NCBI GenBank assembly: GCA_030595325.1
Contig: JAUVDN010000012.1
Span: 1-34,430 of the forward strand
Origin: Gammaproteobacteria bacterium
GTDB taxonomy: Bacteria > Pseudomonadota > Gammaproteobacteria > SZUA-229
Direction: 5' to 3'
DNA: 34,430 nt
In this document: positions 26,063-33,401 of the stretch, piece after piece
Position numbering within the stretch: position 1 is the stretch's first letter
Layout: each line of letters starts with the position of its first letter
The notes under the pieces: generated by a model
What the model was told of the DNA's origin: nothing
The model's database searches: none
The model's input: the letters and a program-made list of their open reading frames with translations, nothing else
Program-made: the position numbers and the translations under genes

Positions 26063-26734
26063 TTATGTATTGTTTGCAATCGACTGTAACCCATCGATGT
26101 CATTTATTTTTATATTGCCGCGATTTATCTCGATATAACCCTTGGATTCTAATTCTTTTAATTGGCGACTGATAACTTCGCGGGCACTACCTAGTTCGGT
26201 CGCTATGTTCTGATGGGTAGATTTCAGGCTGTTTTCACTGTTGCATTGCTTAAGTAAATATTTTGCCAGTCTCATATCAATCTTTCCAAAAGCGACCTCT
26301 TCGATCAGTGTGATCAAATCACTGAGGTGAGATGAAAATGCTGAAAAAACCATCTCTCTAAAAGTGATAGATTCTCGCAGTGCATTGCTAAATTGATTAG
26401 AAGGAATGGCTAATGCAGTAACGGCTGTTTCTGTTTTTCCTTCGGCAGGGTAGTTTTTATTACCGAACAAACAAGACGTTGTTAGCACGCATGAGTCTCC
26501 TTTATTTAACCGGTAAAGCAGGATTTCACGGCCGTTCTCAGCACGTGTAAATACTTTTACTTTGCCATCTAATACCAGAAGATAGTTATTACAGGCATCA
26601 CCCTGTGAAAAGACTGTGCTGTTCTCAGGTAATGAAATAATACTGGCAGCGTCGAGTAATGTACATGCAGTTTCATCAGCCGATTCACATAGTTCAGGTA
26701 GAACCTGTCGCCAGCTGATATTGGAGTCACTCAT
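26063..26734 (-). CDS. Crp/Fnr family transcriptional regulator
   Basis: A 223-residue regulator with a cNMP-binding-type sensor domain (about residues 30-140; VFSQGDACNNYLLVLDGKVKVF) and a C-terminal winged helix-turn-helix (about 165-215; THQNIATELGSAREVISRQ). The N-terminal Cys cluster of FNR is absent. Two cysteines, Cys82 and Cys88 in SCVLTTSCL, lie in the sensor domain; they might sense redox or sulfur species, but this is not shown. The start at 26734 overlaps the lytic transglycosylase stop codon as ATGA, giving translational coupling; a TTG start 4 codons upstream is possible but less likely. Two DUF2892 genes follow downstream. Confidence 0.9.
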   Translation of the reverse strand: MSDSNISWRQVLPELCESADETACTLLDAASIISLPENSTVFSQGDACNNYLLVLDGKVKVFTRAENGREILLYRLNKGDSCVLTTSCLFGNKNYPAEGKTETAVTALAIPSNQFSNALRESITFREMVFSAFSSHLSDLITLIEEVAFGKIDMRLAKYLLKQCNSENSLKSTHQNIATELGSAREVISRQLKELESKGYIEINRGNIKINDIDGLQSIANNT

Positions 26735-27309
26735 GATTTGTACCAATGGTTGCTCAAAGCGATAAGCACTTTATTGCTATAAACTTTTGAGCCAGCACTA
26801 CCGTTGTATCTGGCGAGTGCTTTATGCAGGTTGTTTTCTTCCATATCCATATAATACTTTAATATGGTACATCCCATTCGTAGATTAGTTTTCATCTCAA
26901 TAAGGTTGTCATCAGGTCGGCCAATCTCGTCTAGCCAGAAAGGCATTACCTGCATCATACCCTGAGCACCGGATTTTGATATGGCATAAGAATCGAAATG
27001 GCTCTCTACTTCGATAAGAGCAAGTACCAGTTCTGGTTGAAGCTTGGCGCGAGATGCTTCCAGGTGAATCTGCTTAAGCATGGTTAAACGTGTTTTTTCA
27101 TCTTTGATGAAACGTTTCAATCGATTAGACATATCCAGTAACCAGACTTCAGCATGGAATTTATCATCAAAACTTTCTGATGAATTGATGGCGTCAGTTA
27201 GCAACTGGCGTAGTTCTGGGTCAAATTCTTGATTGCCGGCATACGCATGCGTGATTGCTTGTGCATTAAAGACAATTAAAAAGAGTACAGTGATTAAGCG
27301 ATTGATCAT
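26731..27309 (-). CDS. Lytic transglycosylase (SLT domain), exported
   Basis: A 192-residue peptidoglycan-cleaving enzyme. A signal peptide (about residues 1-24, ending HAYA) is followed by a short helical region and the SLT domain from about residue 85. The motif LALIEVESHFDSYAISKSG (97-114) gives the catalytic Glu102, followed by GAQGMMQVMP, and ALARYNGS near the C-terminus. SLT enzymes cut glycan strands to 1,6-anhydromuropeptides in the periplasm. It is 61 bp downstream of proS on the same strand and overlaps the Crp/Fnr gene, so the three may be one unit. No lipobox is seen, so it is probably soluble. Confidence 0.93.
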   Translation of the reverse strand: MINRLITVLFLIVFNAQAITHAYAGNQEFDPELRQLLTDAINSSESFDDKFHAEVWLLDMSNRLKRFIKDEKTRLTMLKQIHLEASRAKLQPELVLALIEVESHFDSYAISKSGAQGMMQVMPFWLDEIGRPDDNLIEMKTNLRMGCTILKYYMDMEENNLHKALARYNGSAGSKVYSNKVLIALSNHWYKS

Positions 27310-27352
27310 GCTTTAAATATACACAAAAAAATGTGGCTTTTCACGGGTACTT

Positions 27353-27378
27353 GCAAATAACAGGGTTACGTTATTTGC
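27353..27378 (-). other. Perfect 9-bp hairpin over the proS stop codon
   Basis: GCAAATAAC (27353-27361) is perfectly inverted as GTTATTTGC (27370-27378) around an 8-nt loop. The proS stop codon (27371-27373) is inside the stem. No T tract follows, so it is not a classical terminator; it may protect the mRNA end or modulate the downstream gene. Confidence 0.5.
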
Positions 27379-29074
27379 TTGTTAATAAGCTAACAATCTC
27401 ATCAACTGAAACATCCTGACTCTCTTCAGCATCACGTTTTTTGTATTCCACTTTGTTTTCTTTTAGGCCGCGATCACCGATTACGACACGGTGAGGAATG
27501 CCAATCAGGTCAAGGTCTGCCAGCATGCCGCCGAGACGTGCTTTTTCGTCATACAGTAATACATCCATACCCGCAGCGGTCAATTCGTCGTGTAGTTTAA
27601 TCGCAGCTGCGCGAACATCGTCAGACTTCTGCATGTTGATTGGTGCGATGGCGACATCAAATGGTGCCAGACTCTGTGGCCAGATAATGCCATTGTCATC
27701 ATGATTCTGTTCGATGGCAGCAGCGACAATACGGGTTATTCCTATACCGTAACAACCCATAGTCATAACCGTCGCTTTACCGTTTTCATCAAGTACCGTG
27801 GCATTCATGGCTTCAGAATATTTTGTTCCGAGCTGGAAGATATGGCCGACTTCGATACCGCGTACGATAGATAGCGTGCCTTTACCATCAGGGCTAGCAT
27901 CACCTTCGACGATATTTCTTAAGTCAGCAGCATCAGGAACAGGGCAGTCACGCTCCCAGTTAACGCCAGTAAGATGCTTGCCATCGACATTAGCGCCACA
28001 AACAAAATCTGCGCATTGCAACGCAACGTGGTCAGCGATTACCTTTATATTTAAACCAACAGGACCCAGCGAGCCGGCAGAACAGCCCGCAACCTGTTTG
28101 ATCTGTTCTTCACTGGCAAAATTAAGTGGCTCGGCAACTTCTTCCAGATGTGATGCTTTAACTTCATTGAGTTCATGGTCGCCACGTAAAATAAGTGCAA
28201 CCACAGAGTTTTCTTCACTGCCTTCAACGAATAGCGTTTTAATGCACTGTGCGACCGGTACAGAAAGAAACTGACTAACTTCATCGATACTGTGTTGATC
28301 AGGTGTATCGACTGTTGCTAATTCTGTAGATGGGGCTGGTCTTGCTTCTGTCGGTACTAAGGTTTCAGCTTTCTCAACGTTAGCGGCATAGTCACTTTCA
28401 TTTGAAAAGGCGATAGCGTCTTCGCCAGAATCAGCAAGTACATGAAATTCGTGCGAGCTGTTGCCACCGATAGTGCCACTGTCAGCCATCACTGCGCGGA
28501 ATTCCAAGCCTAAACGAGTAAAGATATTGGTATACGCTTGATACATTACATCGTAGGTTGCCTGCAGACTTTCCTGATTACTATGAAACGAATAGGCATC
28601 TTTCATGATAAATTCACGTGAACGCATTACGCCGAATCTTGGTCGCACTTCATCACGAAACTTTGTCTGTATCTGATAGTAGGTAACCGGTAACTGCTTA
28701 TAGCTGGAAAGTTCTTTTCTCGCCATGTCCGTAATAATCTCTTCGTGGGTCGGGCCAAAACAAAACTCACGGCCATGGCGATCTTTAAAGCGCAGTAATT
28801 CACCGCCATACTGTTCCCAACGGCCAGATTCTTGCCATAATTCACTGGGCTGAACAGCAGGCATGAGAACTTCCAGGCATCCACAACTGTCCATCTCTTC
28901 ACGAACAATGTTTTCAACCTTACGCATGATACGAAGGCCAAGTGGCAGCCATGTGTACAGTCCGGATGCCAACTTGCGGATTAAACCGGCACGTAACATC
29001 AGTTGATGACTGCTGATCTCCGCATCAGACGGTGTTTCTTTTAATGTTGTTAATTGAAATTGTGATAAATACAT
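27371..29074 (-). CDS. proS: Prolyl-tRNA synthetase (bacterial type, with editing domain)
   Basis: ProS charges tRNA-Pro. The 567-residue length and the insertion between motifs 2 and 3 (about residues 225-400) mark the bacterial type, with the INS domain that deacylates Ala-tRNA-Pro. Class II motifs are present: [14 protein letters not shown] (36-49), [20 protein letters not shown] (about 143-162) and [13 protein letters not shown] near residue 440. The anticodon-binding domain closes the C-terminus. It is transcribed divergently from the DUF4105 gene with only 34 bp between annotated starts. No unusual residues were seen. Confidence 0.97.
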   Translation of the reverse strand: MYLSQFQLTTLKETPSDAEISSHQLMLRAGLIRKLASGLYTWLPLGLRIMRKVENIVREEMDSCGCLEVLMPAVQPSELWQESGRWEQYGGELLRFKDRHGREFCFGPTHEEIITDMARKELSSYKQLPVTYYQIQTKFRDEVRPRFGVMRSREFIMKDAYSFHSNQESLQATYDVMYQAYTNIFTRLGLEFRAVMADSGTIGGNSSHEFHVLADSGEDAIAFSNESDYAANVEKAETLVPTEARPAPSTELATVDTPDQHSIDEVSQFLSVPVAQCIKTLFVEGSEENSVVALILRGDHELNEVKASHLEEVAEPLNFASEEQIKQVAGCSAGSLGPVGLNIKVIADHVALQCADFVCGANVDGKHLTGVNWERDCPVPDAADLRNIVEGDASPDGKGTLSIVRGIEVGHIFQLGTKYSEAMNATVLDENGKATVMTMGCYGIGITRIVAAAIEQNHDDNGIIWPQSLAPFDVAIAPINMQKSDDVRAAAIKLHDELTAAGMDVLLYDEKARLGGMLADLDLIGIPHRVVIGDRGLKENKVEYKKRDAEESQDVSVDEIVSLLTSK

Positions 29075-29108
29075 ATTACTGTTACTCGGCAGACGCTAAC
29101 TCGATAGA

Positions 29109-31088
29109 ATGTGCGCATTTTACCAACTAATTAACAATATGCGACCGAGATTTAGACATAGATTCAAACAATTGTGGCCAATGGGCATACTTGGTTGCAT
29201 GCTGTGTTTTTTCTTTTCGGTTAAAATTGTCTATGCAACATCATCAAATGATGATGTTTTGCAGTTGTCCATCAGTCAGATTGAACAGTTACAGCTGGCA
29301 GAGGATGAGACCTGGTTAGCCTTGTTGCATTATAAGCGCGAGACTATATTTCGTGGTTTTTTGAGTCAGGCAGATGATGAACGCTTCTTTATAGCTGCAA
29401 CTGGTAAGACAGATCCGCATGCAGAGCTGGTCGCTGATATAGCAGCATTTTTGCAGGTTCCTCAAAGCGGTCATGCGCAATGTCTTTTCCCGGCACGTTG
29501 GTGGTGGTTAAAGCAGCGTCTGTCATTGGCTGATGATTATGATGTAGTTTGCCCGCAGCTGGATGCGTTCTTGCAAAGAGTTTCTCATCAGAAGCTGTTT
29601 TTAGTTTTTCCTTCCATGTATTTGAATAACCCAGGTTCTACCTTTGGCCATACATTTTTACGTTTTGATGCGGAGGAAGAGTCGATACTTTTATCGCAGA
29701 CCTTGAATTATGCAGCAAGAGTAGATCAAGCCGATGATTTTGTTAGTTACATCAGTAAAGGTTTGTTTGGCGGTTACAGCGGTTTTTTTAGAGCCAGACC
29801 TTATTATGAGACAGTGCAGGAATACAATAATATTGAAAACCGAGATATCTGGGAATACCAGCTGGATTTTACTCCGGATGAAATTGAGCAACTGGTGCGC
29901 CATGTTTGGGAAGTGAAGGGTATCGATTTTGACTATTATTTTTTTAGAGAAAACTGTTCTTATCGACTATTGGCGCTACTGGATGCTATACGACCGGGCA
30001 TGCAATTAACGGGTGAAGGCGCTTTCCCCGTCTACGCGATTCCGGTTGATACTGTGCGTGCTTTAGACGACGTAAAGCTTATTCAATCAAGAAAATTTCG
30101 TGCTTCCTTAGCAGCACAGATTGATGATTACTTTTTGCTGGCAGACGATGTTGAATATTTATTAGTACTTGATATAACTTCGGCGGAAACTCCTGCGGAA
30201 GTAAAAGTTATAAGTAATAAGTTAAATGTTTTGCATTCTGTTGACGATAAATTAAATGTGCTTGAACAGAGTTATAACCTTCTGCAATTTAGAGAGCAGG
30301 CATCATCGGAAAAAGCGCATGTGATACTGCAGCTTACAAATAAAATTTCCAGTAAGGATGCTGCTTTAAAAGTTAAAGAAAATTCTTTGCACGAAATTTC
30401 TCCAGAAATGGGTCATGAATCATTAAGGTTAACTGCGGGTTACGGTGAGCAAAATAACCTGCATTATATTGATCTGAGATTTCGAGTTGCTTTTCATGAT
30501 CTGCTGGATGCGCCGCAAGGTTATGTCGATGGCGCTGCCATTAACGTGTTTGATACACGCTTTAAATGGTTTGTTAATAACCAGGAAAATGATCATTTTC
30601 GACTAGAAAGCTTAAGCCTTTTCAATGTTACCTCATTGAGTCCGGTAAGCGGATGGAAAAAACCTGTTTCATGGATGTTTGATTTCAGGTTTGACCGAAC
30701 GCAGTTGAGTGAAACTGATTCGGTCAGAAACTTTATCAGTCAAGGTGGCTTTGGTATTAGTTTTGATTATAGATTGAAGCGGCAGTCAGTCATGCCGTTT
30801 GCTTTGTTAATGGGTGAGTGGAATTTATCTTCAGATTATGACAAAGGCTACAGTTTGTTATTAGGTGTACAGGCAGGTCTGAAGATAAATATCACAAAAA
30901 ATCAACTGATGCTCAGTTATGAGGCTGATGATGCAGTCTCTGGTTTTGAGCTCGACCGTACTATCAGTCAATTTCAGTGGCAATATAACTTACAGGTTAA
31001 TCATGCGCTGCGAGTAAATTACAGAAGAACAGAATATGATTTTTATGATGATGAGGATTGGTCGCTGAATTATAATTATTACTTTTAA
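29109..31088 (+). CDS. DUF4105 (Lnb-type) periplasmic/outer-membrane protein
   Basis: A 659-residue protein with an N-terminal signal or anchor helix (about residues 24-43). The DUF4105 domain (about 160-300) carries NNPGSTFGHTFLRFD with His181 and RENCSYRLLALLD with Cys283, a His/Cys pair like that of permuted papain-fold acyltransferases. The family's Pfam entry is named after Lnb, a lipoprotein N-acyltransferase of some bacteria, but I cannot show that activity here. The C-terminal third (about 430-659) alternates in beta-strand-like patterns and ends in NYNYYF, suggesting a barrel. The start is uncertain: ATGs at 29109 and 29139 both lack ribosome-binding sites. Confidence 0.85.
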   Translation: MCAFYQLINNMRPRFRHRFKQLWPMGILGCMLCFFFSVKIVYATSSNDDVLQLSISQIEQLQLAEDETWLALLHYKRETIFRGFLSQADDERFFIAATGKTDPHAELVADIAAFLQVPQSGHAQCLFPARWWWLKQRLSLADDYDVVCPQLDAFLQRVSHQKLFLVFPSMYLNNPGSTFGHTFLRFDAEEESILLSQTLNYAARVDQADDFVSYISKGLFGGYSGFFRARPYYETVQEYNNIENRDIWEYQLDFTPDEIEQLVRHVWEVKGIDFDYYFFRENCSYRLLALLDAIRPGMQLTGEGAFPVYAIPVDTVRALDDVKLIQSRKFRASLAAQIDDYFLLADDVEYLLVLDITSAETPAEVKVISNKLNVLHSVDDKLNVLEQSYNLLQFREQASSEKAHVILQLTNKISSKDAALKVKENSLHEISPEMGHESLRLTAGYGEQNNLHYIDLRFRVAFHDLLDAPQGYVDGAAINVFDTRFKWFVNNQENDHFRLESLSLFNVTSLSPVSGWKKPVSWMFDFRFDRTQLSETDSVRNFISQGGFGISFDYRLKRQSVMPFALLMGEWNLSSDYDKGYSLLLGVQAGLKINITKNQLMLSYEADDAVSGFELDRTISQFQWQYNLQVNHALRVNYRRTEYDFYDDEDWSLNYNYYF

Positions 31089-31096
31089 CGATGAGC

Positions 31097-31435
31097 TTAA
31101 AATGTCTTGCCATCCCATCCCCACATATGACGCTCAGGGCTGGAAAACTCAATATAAATTCGGTCACTACGAATATTCAGAACGGAGTTAATAAACTCAC
31201 AGATCTTTGCAGAATAATCAGCAGTGTTATCTTCGATTAGGCCCAAACTTTTTAGTTTGATGTGAGCAGCGGGGTCATTATGACCGCCGAAGCTTAATAT
31301 TTGTTTGGGGTGGATTTTAACCATGACATAACTTTCCGGTTTACCCAAAAGTTCCGCGGTTAGTTTGGATGCCTTTAATGCAATCGCCTGAGTATTTTCA
31401 ATGTTTATATTTGTAGTGATTTCTAGCAGTGGCAT
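31097..31435 (-). CDS. MIF-like tautomerase
   Basis: A 112-residue member of the macrophage migration inhibitory factor family. Pro2 (Pro1 after Met removal) is the catalytic base. GKPESYVMVKI matches the MIF GKP..Y..V block and gives the active-site lysine K32. The core SFGGHNDPAAHIKLKSLGLI and YSAKICEFINSVLNIRSDRIYI follow human MIF closely, ending WGWDGKTF. The CxxC of MIF is replaced by AAHI, so oxidoreductase activity is unlikely, but phenylpyruvate or dopachrome tautomerase activity is plausible. It forms a two-gene unit with the upstream DUF4124 gene (24 bp gap), with GGAG 8 nt before the ATG. Confidence 0.9.
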   Translation of the reverse strand: MPLLEITTNINIENTQAIALKASKLTAELLGKPESYVMVKIHPKQILSFGGHNDPAAHIKLKSLGLIEDNTADYSAKICEFINSVLNIRSDRIYIEFSSPERHMWGWDGKTF

Positions 31436-31459
31436 TATATGCTCCGGAAAAATAGTAAA

Positions 31460-31909
31460 TTAGCGGCAATATTTACTCTGTTTTTTCTTGGCCGCAGAAA
31501 GTCGCTGTTGTTTTTGTTTGTCACTTAAGTAGGTGTATTCACCGTTAGTATTAATTTCACGCAGACGGCCACGGCTGTTAATTGCAGCAACGTCAGATTT
31601 TGCTTCATTGCACAATTTGCGCTTTTCTTTTGTAGATATTTCTACTTCTACAGGTTTTTCTGCTTGTTCAGTGCTTTCTCCATCTACGCTTTTATTATCA
31701 GCGTCTTCATCCTTTTTGATGGTCCTTGGTTTGGTGGTGGTGTTTTGTCGGATAGTGACTTTTTCAGCCTCTGTACCGACAGGCTTTTCACCATAATGCA
31801 CCTGACCCTTTTCATCGACCCATTTGTAGATGCCAGCAAGTGATGATGTCTGAAACGATATAAGCAGTGTTGTTGTAATGGTGAGTGATATCAGTGTTTT
31901 TATGTTCAT
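31460..31909 (-). CDS. DUF4124 domain-containing exported protein, second copy
   Basis: A 149-residue exported protein with a signal peptide (about residues 1-25, ending SSLA). The DUF4124 motif GIYKWVDEKGQVHYGEKP (about residues 26-43) leads into an acidic and Lys-rich middle and a C-terminus with Cys in KLCNEAK, TYLSD and the final SKYCR. The layout matches the protein at 321-764 from end to end. It is transcribed divergently from the LysR gene and followed closely by the MIF-like gene, so the two may be co-expressed. The function is unknown, and no clear ribosome-binding site is seen. Confidence 0.88.
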   Translation of the reverse strand: MNIKTLISLTITTTLLISFQTSSLAGIYKWVDEKGQVHYGEKPVGTEAEKVTIRQNTTTKPRTIKKDEDADNKSVDGESTEQAEKPVEVEISTKEKRKLCNEAKSDVAAINSRGRLREINTNGEYTYLSDKQKQQRLSAAKKKQSKYCR

Positions 31910-31955
31910 AATTTGCTTTCGTCAGTAATTAGTCAGTGATTAGACTGTAAGGTAA

Positions 31956-31977
31956 AACCTAATTGTTCTTTTAGGTT
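31956..31977. promoter_or_regulatory. Dyad between divergent DUF4124 and lysR genes
   Basis: AACCTAA (31956-31962) and TTAGGTT (31971-31977) form a perfect inverted repeat with an 8-nt spacer. Its place in the 170-bp divergent gap, next to a LysR gene, makes a LysR operator plausible. The T-N11-A spacing of classical LysR boxes is off by one. Confidence 0.35.
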
Positions 31978-32033
31978 AAAATAGTCGTAATTCTAAATAA
32001 AATCAACAATGCAGCACTTAATCAGTGAAGAGG

Positions 32034-32061
32034 TTACTAATATATATCTTCTTTATATGAT
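32034..32061 (+). promoter_or_regulatory. Possible promoter of the LysR gene
   Basis: TTACTA (32034-32039, 4 of 6) and TATGAT (32056-32061, 5 of 6) are 16 bp apart. Transcription would start about 10 nt before the start codon. No ribosome-binding site is visible. Confidence 0.3.
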
Positions 32062-32079
32062 GTTGTGCATAATTAAATT

Positions 32080-32976
32080 ATGGCCGATCGTCGATTAAAA
32101 ATCTTTCACACAGTAGCTAGGTTGCTGAATTTCACTAAAGCAGGTGAACAGCTACATATGACGCAGCCTGCAGTAACCTTTCAGATACGTCAATTAGAAG
32201 ATCAGTTCAATACTCGTCTGTTTGATCGTACGCATAATAAGGTGACACTGACGGAAGCGGGCAAGCAGGTATATATGTTTGCTGACCGTATCCTTAAGCT
32301 GTATGACGAGATGAACCACAGTATCACTGAAATGACGGGGGATGTGAGTGGAGGTGTATCGCTCGGTGCAAGCACCACCATTGCTGAATACATGCTACCG
32401 CTACTTATCGGTGAATTCAAAGTTAAATATCCAGACGTCAATATTAGTTTGAAAGAGTCTAATTCAGAAGACATTATCGCCATGGTTGAAAATAATGTGG
32501 TTGATCTGGCAATTGTTGAAGGTTCAGTAAACAATAAAAATCTAATTGTAGAGCAGTGCCGTGTTGATCAGCTACTAGTGATTATGCCAAATAACCATAA
32601 ACTGGCAGGATCAAAAACCCTCGAAGTAAAGGATATCCTCGGTCACCCGTTTATCTGTCGTGAGAGTGGCTCGGGTACGCAGGAAGCTATTACCAATTAT
32701 GTTGAGCAGCAGCAACCTGACGGCATGTTAAATGTGTGTTTTGAACTGAGTAGTCCTGAGGCTATCAAAGGTGCAGTCGAGGCGGGCATGGGTATTTCTA
32801 TTGTATCTCGAGCCAGTATAGAAAAAGAACTACGTCTAGGTACATTGACAGCTGTCGAGCTGTTACCAAAGCTGGAGCGTCCGTTTTCCTTCGTGCGCCA
32901 GCGTTATAAGTTTAAATCCCGTGCTGCCGATGAGTTACTAGGTTTCGCTCAGGACTTCTGTAAGAATATGGCTTAA
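32080..32976 (+). CDS. LysR family transcriptional regulator
   Basis: A 298-residue regulator with an N-terminal winged helix-turn-helix (about residues 2-62; FTKAGEQLHMTQPAVTFQI then RQLEDQFNTRLFDR) and a C-terminal periplasmic-binding-like effector domain (about 88-295; MPNNHKLA, GHPFICRESGSGT). The effector is not recognisable. The sequence falls in the broad CysL/YeiE-like group by feel only, so no symbol is given. It lies divergently from DUF4124-MIF, which is a natural target, and upstream of a conserved small protein and an AI-2E permease. A 24-bp perfect palindrome spans the stop codon. Confidence 0.9.
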   Translation: MADRRLKIFHTVARLLNFTKAGEQLHMTQPAVTFQIRQLEDQFNTRLFDRTHNKVTLTEAGKQVYMFADRILKLYDEMNHSITEMTGDVSGGVSLGASTTIAEYMLPLLIGEFKVKYPDVNISLKESNSEDIIAMVENNVVDLAIVEGSVNNKNLIVEQCRVDQLLVIMPNNHKLAGSKTLEVKDILGHPFICRESGSGTQEAITNYVEQQQPDGMLNVCFELSSPEAIKGAVEAGMGISIVSRASIEKELRLGTLTAVELLPKLERPFSFVRQRYKFKSRAADELLGFAQDFCKNMA

Positions 32977-32986
32977 GCCATATTCT
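32963..32986 (+). other. 24-bp perfect palindrome over the lysR stop codon
   Basis: AGAATATGGCTT (32963-32974) is perfectly inverted as AAGCCATATTCT (32975-32986). The TAA stop codon is at its centre. No T tract follows, so it is at most a weak terminator; it could be an mRNA-stabilising hairpin or a protein-binding site. Confidence 0.6.
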
Positions 32987-33020
32987 GCAACCTAAAATAT
33001 TTAGATAAACTCTTATTTTT

Positions 33021-33401
33021 ATGAATGATATTAAAAGCAGTCAGGCGCTTGTTGAGCTCTATGAATCCATGGATGATGAGCGAAAGCGCAGCCTGTGTGA
33101 TTTTGCCGATTATCTGTACGCAAAGGCAGATCCCATCTCGAAAGAAGTCCCAGCTCCTAGCGAAATTCTGCGCCCGGAAAGTGAAACCGTAGTCGGTGCT
33201 GTCAAACGCTTAAAAGCTACTTATCACATGGTCGAAAGTATGTCGGTATTTTCAGCGGCATCAGCGTTGATGATGGACCATATGGTGAAAGGTCGAGACG
33301 TTGTTGAAGTTATCGATGAAATGGAAATTCTATTTGAAGATTCATACAATAAATTAATACAGGATGATGACGAGCAAGAAAATTCGAAGGACTCAGCATG
33401 A
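33021..33401 (+). CDS. Conserved hypothetical protein coupled to a permease gene
   Basis: A 126-residue acidic soluble protein that I do not recognise. The N-terminus ELYESMDDERKRSLCDFADY is helical with a DUF2281-like look (a short antitoxin-like helix), then a proline-rich linker (VPAPSEILRPESE) and a second helical region (about residues 55-110). There is no signal peptide or membrane helix. The stop codon overlaps the start of the AI-2E permease as ATGA, so the two are translationally coupled. It starts 44 bp after the LysR gene. Confidence 0.75.
   Translation: MNDIKSSQALVELYESMDDERKRSLCDFADYLYAKADPISKEVPAPSEILRPESETVVGAVKRLKATYHMVESMSVFSAASALMMDHMVKGRDVVEVIDEMEILFEDSYNKLIQDDDEQENSKDSA

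Noticed and set aside
26735-26746. TTG start of the Crp/Fnr gene
   Set aside because: The ATG overlapping the upstream stop codon as ATGA fits better, and TTG starts are rare.
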